Assembly: GCA_023228945.1 (NCBI GenBank)
Contig: JALOAI010000039.1
Coordinates: 1-28,695 of the forward strand
DNA from: Pigmentiphaga sp.
GTDB lineage: Bacteria > Pseudomonadota > Gammaproteobacteria > Burkholderiales > Burkholderiaceae_B
Direction of reading: 5' to 3'
DNA length: 28,695 bases
Part shown: positions 22,473-28,695 of the stretch, piece after piece
Numbering within the stretch: the stretch's first letter is position 1
How the letters are laid out: the number at the start of each line of letters is the position of its first letter
The notes under the pieces: model-generated
What the model saw: the letters and a program-made list of their open reading frames with translations, nothing else
Told to the model about the DNA's origin: nothing
The model's database searches: none
Program-made: the position numbers and the translations under genes

Positions 22473-23243
22473 ATGACGGAATTACTCAAAGAACAGGCGG
22501 GATTTTCATTCGCCGGCCGGGTGGCCCTGGTCACCGGCGCCGGGCGCGGCATCGGCCAAGCCATTGCGCAGGAACTGCATCGCGGCGGCGCCAAGGTGGT
22601 CGTAACCGATCTGAATCTGGAGAACGCGCTAACGGTTGCCCGCGGCCTGGATGCCAGCGAACAAACCGCCATCGCGCTACGGCTGGACGTTCGGGAAAAG
22701 CACGATTTCGAGAACGCCCTGGCGGAAATCATGCGGCGCTGGGACAAGATCGACATCGTGGTCAACAATGCCGGCCACGCCAAACGCACGCCTATCGACG
22801 ACATCACTCCCGAGGAGTTCGACGACATCATCGCCGTGAACATGCGCAGTGTGTTTCTCAGCTGCCAGGTGTTTTCCAAGCCCATGAAGGCGGAGGGCTA
22901 TGGCCGCATCATCAACATCACCTCGCTGGCTTCGCATAATGGCGGCACGGTGGCCTCGCCGCACTATGCGGCGGCCAAGGGCGGCGCCGCCACCCTCACG
23001 CGCTACTTTGCCAGGCAGCTGGCGGGCGACGGCATTACCGTCAATGCGGTGTCGCCCGGCCCGGTGTCCAGCGCCAAAGGCCGGCTCTCGCACTTGCTCG
23101 ATGAGATCAGCAAGAAAGTCCCCGTCGAGCGTTTCGCCGAGCCCTCGGAGATCGCCGCCGCGGTGGCGCTGCTCGCATCCGACCGAGGCGGCTATATTGT
23201 CGGGGCCACCATTGAGGTCAATGGCGGCTTGCACATGACCTGA
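22473..23243 (+). CDS. Short-chain dehydrogenase/reductase (SDR)
   Basis: A 256-residue classical SDR: cofactor loop TGAGRGIG (about 21-28), NNAG, the catalytic serine in ITSLASHNGG, and Y-x3-K in HYAAAKGG. VNAVSPGPVSS and IEVNGGLHMT complete the fold. ATG 22473 has AAAGGA about five bases upstream; the frame is open back to 22353 but the extra residues do not fit. It starts 119 bases after the Rieske gene and probably oxidises that enzyme's product, such as a cis-dihydrodiol or an alcohol. NAD versus NADP preference: an aspartate after the second strand (TDLN) favours NAD. Confidence 0.9.
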   Translation: MTELLKEQAGFSFAGRVALVTGAGRGIGQAIAQELHRGGAKVVVTDLNLENALTVARGLDASEQTAIALRLDVREKHDFENALAEIMRRWDKIDIVVNNAGHAKRTPIDDITPEEFDDIIAVNMRSVFLSCQVFSKPMKAEGYGRIINITSLASHNGGTVASPHYAAAKGGAATLTRYFARQLAGDGITVNAVSPGPVSSAKGRLSHLLDEISKKVPVERFAEPSEIAAAVALLASDRGGYIVGATIEVNGGLHMT

Positions 23244-23258
23244 TACCTGCCCCGCCCG

Positions 23259-24503
23259 ATGCCCACCGCGGATCCTTTCAGCCTTAACTTGCGCCATCTG
23301 CGGGCGCTCCTCATCGTGCGGGAAAACGGCAGCATCAGCGCCGGCGCGCGGGCGGCAAGCCTGTCGCAGTCGGCCCTGACCCAGGGCATCCGCAAGATCG
23401 AAAACCAGCTGTCCTGCGAGCTCTTCGAGCGGCAGGCGGGCGGCGTGGCCGCCACGCCGGCGGGCGAGCTGGCCTTGCGGCGCATCGCCGCTGCGCTGGG
23501 TCACCTCGACGAAGCCGTGCGCAAGCTGGGGCCCAACCACGAGCGCTCGGGCAGGCTCCTGACGCTCACCCACGTCAGGGCCCTGATCTCGCTGGCCGAC
23601 GCCAGGACGTTCGCCTCGGCGGCCTCGGCGGCGCGGTTGTCGCAAACGTCGGTCCATCGCGCCGTGGGCGACCTCGAACACCTGATCGACGAGCGCCTGG
23701 TCGATCGGCGCGGGCAAGGGTCGCTGCTCAGCTTCAAGGGCAGACAACTGGCCCGCGGCTTCCGGCTGGCCGGACGCGAGCTGCGCGCCATGATCAGCGA
23801 GCTGAGCCACGACAACCGGCATATGGTGCCGATCGCGATCGGCGCGCTGGCCGTGGCGCGGCCGTTCATCGTGCCCACCGCCATCGCGCGGATGGCGGGT
23901 GAAAACCCGCATGCGCGCTTCACGGTCGCCGAAGGCGATTGGCAAGACCTCGTCGAACAATTGCAAGACGGCGTGATCGACCTGATCATCGGCTCGCTGC
24001 GGGAGCTCAAGCCGGCCGACCTGACGCAGGAAACGCTGGCGGACGACCAGGTACTGGTGCTGTGCGGCCGGCATCACCCGCTGGCAGCCGCCCCCGACGT
24101 GAGCCTGGCCGACCTCGCCCGCTACCCCTGGATCGTCGCCTCGCCGCTCTCGCCGCTGCGCCAGCTCTGGGAACAGATGTTCGCCGGCCAGGCGCTACCC
24201 GATGGCCCGGTGGAGTGCGAATCGATCATGGTGGCCATCAATCTGCTTGCCCAAAGCCACTTTCTGACCCTGGCCTCGCCCAGGCAGGTAGAACTGCCGC
24301 TACAGGCCAACCGGCTGGCACAGGTGGGCAGCAGCATCAAAACCCCCAACCGTCCGATCGGCATGATTACCCGCAAGAACTGGCGCCCCACCGAAACCGA
24401 GCAACGCTTCATCCACCTGGTGGCCGAAGCCGCCCGCCACTCGGGCGCCGCGCCGATTGCGCAGGCGCAACCGCGCTCTCAGTCTCGGACAACCACGGGT
24501 TGA
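23259..24503 (+). CDS. LysR-family regulator with two N-terminal HTH domains
   Basis: A 414-residue protein, about 110 longer than usual LysR regulators. The first DNA-binding domain spans about 8-69 (LNLRHLRALLIVRENGSISA, LSQSALTQGIRKIENQL, LFERQAGGVAATPAGELAL). A second LysR-type domain follows at about 101-162 (LTLTHVRALISLADARTFAS, ARLSQTSVHRAVGDLEHLID, LVDRRGQGSLLSFKGRQLA). The effector-binding domain runs from about 190 to 390. It starts 15 bases after the SDR stop, so it is the last gene of the operon and should regulate it. The C-terminus overlaps the convergent PIN toxin gene by 95 bases; the last 25 residues (rich in A, Q, R, S) look like read-through. Confidence 0.85.
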   Translation: MPTADPFSLNLRHLRALLIVRENGSISAGARAASLSQSALTQGIRKIENQLSCELFERQAGGVAATPAGELALRRIAAALGHLDEAVRKLGPNHERSGRLLTLTHVRALISLADARTFASAASAARLSQTSVHRAVGDLEHLIDERLVDRRGQGSLLSFKGRQLARGFRLAGRELRAMISELSHDNRHMVPIAIGALAVARPFIVPTAIARMAGENPHARFTVAEGDWQDLVEQLQDGVIDLIIGSLRELKPADLTQETLADDQVLVLCGRHHPLAAAPDVSLADLARYPWIVASPLSPLRQLWEQMFAGQALPDGPVECESIMVAINLLAQSHFLTLASPRQVELPLQANRLAQVGSSIKTPNRPIGMITRKNWRPTETEQRFIHLVAEAARHSGAAPIAQAQPRSQSRTTTG

Positions 24504-24903
24504 GCACCGGCACGCTCGTAGGCGTGAAATCGTTGACGTTGCGCGTTACCAACGTCATGCCATGCACCAGCGCGGTGGCCGCGATCAGACCGTCTCGATA
24601 AGGACGCGGGTCGGGTACATGCAGCGCGGCGCTACGACGCGCCACCGCAGTATCGATCGACAAAATCCGGTTGGCAAAGCTTTGCAACACTTGATCTTCG
24701 AGCCAGGTTCGCAGCAAGGCGCCCTGCGCCGGATCGCGGCGCGCAATCTGCAAGATGCCGATCTCGAGCTCCTGCAAAACCACCACCGACAGATAGAGGC
24801 TCGTCCCCGGTACCGCTCGGGCCCATGCCGCCACATGCTGATCCGCTTTGCCGGAACGCACCTTTCGCAGCTCGGAGACTACGTTGGTATCGAGTAAATA
24901 CAT
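24409..24903 (-). CDS. PIN-domain toxin (VapC-like), with an extended C-terminus
   Basis: A 164-residue PIN-fold ribonuclease toxin. Acidic active-site residues are D5 (LLDTNVVSEL), E45 (VVLQELEIG), D104 (RPYRDGLIAA) and D125 (TRNVNDF), the usual four of VapC/FitB. Homologues end shortly after PVLNPW (residue 137); here 26 more residues, mostly A, P, R and G, follow because the frame continues into the 3' end of the LysR gene. The ATG overlaps the antitoxin stop (TGATG). Expected to cleave tRNA or rRNA when released from the antitoxin. Confidence 0.87.
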   Translation of the reverse strand: MYLLDTNVVSELRKVRSGKADQHVAAWARAVPGTSLYLSVVVLQELEIGILQIARRDPAQGALLRTWLEDQVLQSFANRILSIDTAVARRSAALHVPDPRPYRDGLIAATALVHGMTLVTRNVNDFTPTSVPVLNPWLSETESAVAPAQSARRPSGGRLRPPGG

Positions 24904-25160
24904 CAGGTGAAGTCCGCAGGTTGCGCCAACTCGCGAGAACGCGGAAACTCCACCTCGATGTCTTCGACGCCGACAGGCAAACCCAGCTGGTCCACCAGAC
25001 TCATCTGTTTGCCGATGATGCGTAGATAATCGTCGTACGCCAGCAGCACATGCGCCGGCTTGCCCTGATCCGTAATGATTACCGGGCCTTGCTCGGCGGC
25101 ACGTTTGGCTCGCCCGATATCCTGATTGAGTTCGCGGCTGGAAAGTACCGTGGTGGACAT
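24903..25160 (-). CDS. Phd/YefM-family antitoxin
   Basis: An 85-residue antitoxin: MSTTVLSSRELNQDIGRAKR and AAEQGPVIITDQGKPAHVLL are the DNA-binding Phd/YefM fold, and the acidic tail (VEDIEVEFPRS) is the toxin-binding part. ATG 25160 is chosen over the longer frame to 25211 because GGAG lies seven bases upstream and the family starts here. It precedes the PIN toxin and probably represses the operon; the palindrome TTACGGCGTAA at 25195-25205 is a candidate site. Confidence 0.87.
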   Translation of the reverse strand: MSTTVLSSRELNQDIGRAKRAAEQGPVIITDQGKPAHVLLAYDDYLRIIGKQMSLVDQLGLPVGVEDIEVEFPRSRELAQPADFT

Positions 25161-25194
25161 GGCGCGGCTCCGCAATTTGATGAAAGTTGCTACG

Positions 25195-25205
25195 TTACGG
25201 CGTAA
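25195..25205. promoter_or_regulatory. Short palindrome upstream of the Phd/PIN operon
   Basis: TTACGGCGTAA pairs at all ten positions around a single central base, and lies 35-45 bases before the antitoxin start. Phd/YefM antitoxins bind short palindromes at this distance. An 11-bp palindrome can occur by chance. Confidence 0.3.
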
Positions 25206-25279
25206 TGCCAAGATTGCCTAGTCCGAACCCGGGCACAAGCGCTATCGCAGGCCCTTCAGGCCGGTCGGCCTCTAGCGTC

Positions 25280-26713
25280 CTACAACAACGGCGACAACAA
25301 ACGCATCCCCGCCTCGAACAGCCGCCGCGGCCAGGTCTGCGGCCGGCGGATCTCTATCTGGCGGGAGCCGAGGAGGAGTTCTTCGAAGAGCGCCGACATT
25401 TCGGCCGCCAGCGGTGCGTGGAACACCATCGCGCAAACCTCGAAGTTGAGCGATAGGCTGCGATTGTCGAAGTTGGCGGTGCCGATCCAGCTGCCATCGG
25501 CATCCACCAGCATGGTCTTGGCATGCAACATATTGCCCGGGCACTCCCAGATCTTGGCGCCCGCGGCCAGCAGTTCATCGTAGTAGGAACGCGCCGCGGC
25601 GGTGACGATGAGCGAGTCGCTGCGTTCGGGCACGAGTACGCGCACGTCCACACCCCGCATGGCGGCGGAGGTAAGCGCCATCATGCCCGGCTCGGTGGGC
25701 ACGAAGTACGGCGTGGTGATCCAGACGCGGCGGCGGGCGTTCTGGATCGCCGCCACCCAGACGCGGTGGATGGATTCACGCTCGTCGTTGGGCCCGGAAT
25801 GCAGGATCTGCGAGCGGATCCTGCCCGGCTCGCAGGCGGGCAAGAGGACATCCATTTCTTCCAGCGGTGGCTGGCGTTGATCGGTGGCGTACAGCCAGTC
25901 TTCCAGGAACACCATCTGCAGCCAGCGCACCACGCCGCCCTGCAGGCGAAGATGGACGTCGCGATGCGCATTCTTGCTGCGGGCCTCATGCCCGTCGTCG
26001 GTAACATTGATGCCGCCGGTATAGCCGACGCGCCCGTCGATCACCACGATCTTGCGGTGGGTACGGAAGTTGATCACCGGCCGCAGCCGCCGGCCGATGC
26101 GCGGGTCGTGGAAGTAGGCTACCTCGCCCCCGGCCTGCAGCAGCGGCGCCAGGAAGCGCCGGTGGGTACGCACCGAGCCCAAGGCATCCAGCAGCAGGCG
26201 CACGGTCACTCCCTCGCGAGCCTTGGCCACCAGGGCGTCCAGGAGTTCCCGGCCGGTGATGTCGGGCTCGTAGATGTAGTACTCGAGGTGGATGTGCTGC
26301 TGCGCCTCGCGGATATCGGCCAACAGCAGTTTGAACTTGGTTTCGCCGCCTACCAGCAGCGTGGCGCTATGAGCGGTGGACAGCGGGGCGTCGCTGGTGA
26401 CGGTGCCCAGGCGGCTGAGCAGGTACCAGGCGGCGGGCAGGCGCTGCCCGGCCTCCTGCTGCTGGGCGCTGGCCTCTTGCGCCGAGAGCGCGGCGCGGCT
26501 GCGCAGGCGCCGCAGGCGGTAGCGGCGCAGGCGCTGCGGGCCGAAATAGTAATAAACGATGAAGCCCAGGACGGGCAGCGCCCCGAGGAGGAGAATCCAC
26601 GACAGCGTGGCCACCGGGCCACGCTTCTGGAGGATGATCCAGCCGACCAACAGGGCGATATACAGGCCCCAGCCGACGGGCAGCAGCCAGTCGGCAAACC
26701 ACTGGATGGTCAC
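25280..26713 (-). CDS. cls: Cardiolipin synthase (phospholipase D superfamily)
   Basis: A 477-residue membrane-anchored enzyme that joins phosphatidylglycerol molecules into cardiolipin. Two N-terminal transmembrane segments lie at about 7-28 and 36-56. Two HKD motifs are intact: H219-x-K221-x4-D226 (FRTHRKIVVIDGRVGYTGGI) and H397-x-K399-x4-D404 (MLHAKTMLVDADGSWIGTAN). Length is that of ClsA. The start is GTG 26713, with GAGG about six bases upstream. A lipoprotein gene ends 26 bases upstream on the same strand, so they may share a transcript. Confidence 0.93.
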   Translation of the reverse strand: MTIQWFADWLLPVGWGLYIALLVGWIILQKRGPVATLSWILLLGALPVLGFIVYYYFGPQRLRRYRLRRLRSRAALSAQEASAQQQEAGQRLPAAWYLLSRLGTVTSDAPLSTAHSATLLVGGETKFKLLLADIREAQQHIHLEYYIYEPDITGRELLDALVAKAREGVTVRLLLDALGSVRTHRRFLAPLLQAGGEVAYFHDPRIGRRLRPVINFRTHRKIVVIDGRVGYTGGINVTDDGHEARSKNAHRDVHLRLQGGVVRWLQMVFLEDWLYATDQRQPPLEEMDVLLPACEPGRIRSQILHSGPNDERESIHRVWVAAIQNARRRVWITTPYFVPTEPGMMALTSAAMRGVDVRVLVPERSDSLIVTAAARSYYDELLAAGAKIWECPGNMLHAKTMLVDADGSWIGTANFDNRSLSLNFEVCAMVFHAPLAAEMSALFEELLLGSRQIEIRRPQTWPRRLFEAGMRLLSPLL

Positions 26714-26739
26714 ACGACCTCAGCCGGATGGTCCGACTT

Positions 26740-27246
26740 TCAGCGCACCGGCACGACGCGGGTGCTGCCGCCGCCGGTGACTACCTGCACGCGCTCGCCC
26801 ACGCGGATGGGAATGTCGGCCTCTTGGGCGACGACGCGGGTTTCGCCGTTATCGAGCCGCAGGGTGATCTCGTAGCCCGCCTTGCGCGCCATGTTCTGCT
26901 CGATCTGGTTGCCCGCGAGGCCGCCGGCGACACCGCCCACCGCGGTAGCCACGACCCGGCCCGAACCGCCGCCGATCGTGCTGCCGAGCACGCCGCCAAG
27001 GACCGCGCCCGCCACCGTGCCGAGCGGGCTGCTTTGGTCGGACTGAATGGTGATGTTGCGCACACCGAGCACGGTGCCCATATAAGTGACTTGCTCGCGT
27101 TGGGCCTGCTGGTAGCTATAGACGTTGCCCGAGGCCGATTGGCTGGCGCAGCCGGCCAGGATGGCAGCCCCGGAAAGGACGGCCGCGACGGCGACCGTGC
27201 GGGACCACGAGTGTGATTGACGAGAGGTACGGACTGACGGAAACAT
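26740..27246 (-). CDS. Glycine-zipper outer-membrane lipoprotein (SlyB/Pcp-like)
   Basis: A 168-residue lipoprotein. The signal sequence ends in the lipobox LAGC (AAILAGCASQS), with the acylated cysteine near residue 33. A glycine-zipper segment with G-x3-G repeats (LGTVAGAVLGGVLGSTIGGG, VVATAVGGVAGGLAGNQIEQ) follows, then a beta-rich C-terminal domain (YEITLRLDNGETRVVAQEAD, RVGERVQVV). This is the 2TM glycine-zipper architecture of SlyB/Pcp. GAGG lies before ATG 27246; the frame upstream is not lipoprotein-like. Exact role unknown; SlyB relatives help envelope integrity. Confidence 0.88.
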   Translation of the reverse strand: MFPSVRTSRQSHSWSRTVAVAAVLSGAAILAGCASQSASGNVYSYQQAQREQVTYMGTVLGVRNITIQSDQSSPLGTVAGAVLGGVLGSTIGGGSGRVVATAVGGVAGGLAGNQIEQNMARKAGYEITLRLDNGETRVVAQEADIPIRVGERVQVVTGGGSTRVVPVR

Positions 27247-27423
27247 GGGAGTCCTCGGTGGTGGGGTCGCCATCCTGGCCTCGGCCGGGATAACGCCGGA
27301 AAACGGAAAGGCGGGCTGACATGCGGACCGGCCGCGGGAACCGTGGCCGCCACCAACTATCATACCTCTGTCGCGGGGCGCTGGCAGGATGCGCGGGCGC
27401 GTTCATCTTTTCTTCATAGGTTC

Positions 27424-28527
27424 ATGGATTCTTTGACACAAGCGCTGTACGGCGCCACCGTACAGGGCGCCCTGCTGGGGCGCCGCCAGGGCCGGCGCTC
27501 ACTGGTATACGGCGCCATTCTGGGTACTTTGCCCGACCTCGACGTGATCATCCGCTACGCGGATCCGGTCTCGAGCATGACTTTCCACCGCGGCTTCAGC
27601 CATTCGGTGTTCGTGCTCACCGTCTTCAGCATCGTCCTGGCCTGGCTGATACGGCGATGGCGGCCCTCGCCCGACTATAGCGGTGCGCGGCTGGCCTTCA
27701 CGATTTGGGCGGTGCTGATCACGCACGTACTGCTCGACGCCTTCACCGCCTACGGTACCCAGCTGTTCTGGCCTTTTTCGCCGACCCCCACCTCGTGGTC
27801 CAACCTATTCATCGTCGACCCGGTGTTTACCGTGCCGCTGCTGGCGGCGGTGGCCGCCAGCGGGCTGACGCGGCGCCAGCCCATGCCCACCCGCGGCCTC
27901 TGGCTGGCGCTGGCCTTTACCACGCTGTATCTCGCCTTTACCTTCTTCAGCCAGTCGGTGGTCGAAGACCGGGTGCGCGAAACCTACGAGGTGCGCGGCA
28001 TTCCGGTCGAGCGCGTGCAGATCGGCAGTGCGCCGTTCAACAGCGTGCTCTGGCGCTATGTGGTCGACGATGGCCGCGGCCACTATTACGAAGGCTTCGC
28101 CAGCCTGTTCGATCCCGTCAAACCCGGCATGCTGCGCGAGGCGGTGGCCTCGGGTACCATCGGCGCCACGACCCCTGCGCCCGACCCCCGCTTCGAGCGG
28201 GGCCTCGCGCTGCGCGACGCCTTCAGCCGCGACGTGGGCGACCATGCCCTGCACGATCGCCTGCGCTGGTTCACCGGCGATTGGCTGCGCTACGACGAAA
28301 TCGAAGGCGTCCTGGTCGTCACCGACCTGCGCATGGGCTTGGCGGGCCGCCATTTTTTTCGTTTCGTGATCGGCGAGCGCGATGCCGACGGCCATTGGCG
28401 CGCCCTGACGCCGCGCAACTGGCCGGGCCTGCGCGGTGGCGCCGACGAGCTGAAGCTGGTGCTGCAACGCGCGTGGGATAGCGGCGTGCGCTTGCCCCTG
28501 GCCGACTGGGAACGCGACATGCGCTGA
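27424..28527 (+). CDS. Membrane-bound metal-dependent hydrolase, YdjM/DUF457 family
   Basis: A 367-residue protein. The N-terminal half is the YdjM-type membrane domain: MDSLTQALYGATVQGALLG, LGTLPDLDVIIRYADP, TFHRGFSHSVFVLTVF and LITHVLLDAFTAYGTQLFWP carry the conserved H and D residues thought to bind metal, spaced over about four membrane helices. The C-terminal half (from about 185) is soluble and of unknown function. ATG 27424 fits the family start; its ribosome site is weak (AGG). I looked for a LexA box upstream, since E. coli ydjM is in the SOS regulon, and found none. Confidence 0.85.
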   Translation: MDSLTQALYGATVQGALLGRRQGRRSLVYGAILGTLPDLDVIIRYADPVSSMTFHRGFSHSVFVLTVFSIVLAWLIRRWRPSPDYSGARLAFTIWAVLITHVLLDAFTAYGTQLFWPFSPTPTSWSNLFIVDPVFTVPLLAAVAASGLTRRQPMPTRGLWLALAFTTLYLAFTFFSQSVVEDRVRETYEVRGIPVERVQIGSAPFNSVLWRYVVDDGRGHYYEGFASLFDPVKPGMLREAVASGTIGATTPAPDPRFERGLALRDAFSRDVGDHALHDRLRWFTGDWLRYDEIEGVLVVTDLRMGLAGRHFFRFVIGERDADGHWRALTPRNWPGLRGGADELKLVLQRAWDSGVRLPLADWERDMR

Positions 28528-28528
28528 C

Positions 28529-28545
28529 CGCCGCGCACAGCGGCG
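28529..28545 (+). terminator. Weak GC-rich hairpin after the YdjM-like gene
   Basis: CGCCGC (28529-28534) and GCGGCG (28540-28545) pair around a 5-base loop, two bases past the stop codon. No T-run follows, so it would be an inefficient or Rho-assisted terminator. Confidence 0.25.
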
Positions 28546-28633
28546 CGACCGGCGGGGCTGATTCGCCGAGCCCGCGGGTACACACGCAGCGGCCGTTCTC
28601 GCGAGATGGCGCAGCGCCGGCGGGGACGCTTCA

Positions 28634-28695
<62 letters not shown>

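Noticed and set aside
27247..27423. LexA (SOS) box upstream of the YdjM-like gene
   Set aside because: No CTG-N10-CAG match in the leader; E. coli ydjM regulation does not carry over from sequence here.

Overview
The window is high-GC chromosomal DNA of a betaproteobacterium, most likely Alcaligenaceae (Bordetella/Achromobacter type). The inference rests on base composition, on three tripartite-tricarboxylate-transporter solute receptors of the Bug family (one of them broken), and on the mix of aromatic-acid catabolism with LysR/GntR regulators. No rRNA, tRNA, CRISPR array or phage genes were seen.

Layout. (1) 1-627: end of an IS5-family insertion sequence next to rnk. (2) 1139-5218: a minus-strand operon leuC-leuD-Bug receptor with a divergent HutC-type GntR regulator; it looks like a transport and hydro-lyase module for a di- or tricarboxylate. 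(3) 5244-7000: a graveyard of three broken genes (a small LuxR-type regulator with a frameshift at a C-run, the middle of a Bug receptor, and a VanA-like Rieske oxygenase that runs into the Bug fragment). (4) 7148-12069: a compact cassette, visibly less GC-rich than its surroundings, with a CysB-type LysR regulator, a Bug receptor, benzoate-type dioxygenase beta and alpha subunits, and a divergent PdxA/TphB-like dehydrogenase. It reads as uptake, ring dihydroxylation and diol dehydrogenation (decarboxylation) of an aromatic carboxylate, but no reductase for the oxygenase is present. (5) 12093-14956: a TRAP transporter (dctP-dctQ-dctM). (6) 15384-17296: a queuosine-precursor transporter (VUT family), queF, and a conserved protein of unknown function. 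(7) 17378-19659: stability-module debris: hipB with a truncated hipA, a Fic/Doc toxin with a small antitoxin, and a fragment of an IS3-type transposase. (8) 19678-24503: aspartate dehydrogenase, then a Rieske oxygenase (phthalate 4,5-dioxygenase/LigXa type), an SDR dehydrogenase and an unusual LysR regulator with two DNA-binding domains. (9) 24409-28527: a Phd/PIN toxin-antitoxin pair, cardiolipin synthase, a glycine-zipper lipoprotein, and a membrane protein of the YdjM/DUF457 family. The window ends in a hexanucleotide repeat that encodes an Ala-Gln tail on the minus strand.

The most interesting points are the hybrid benzoate-dioxygenase/TphB-like cassette, the double-HTH LysR regulator with its oxygenase-SDR operon and a near-perfect palindromic operator beside a perfect TATAAT box, the 14-bp inverted repeats in front of hipBA, and the many gene junctions that record insertions and deletions. 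All family assignments are from reading translated sequence by eye; no database search was possible.
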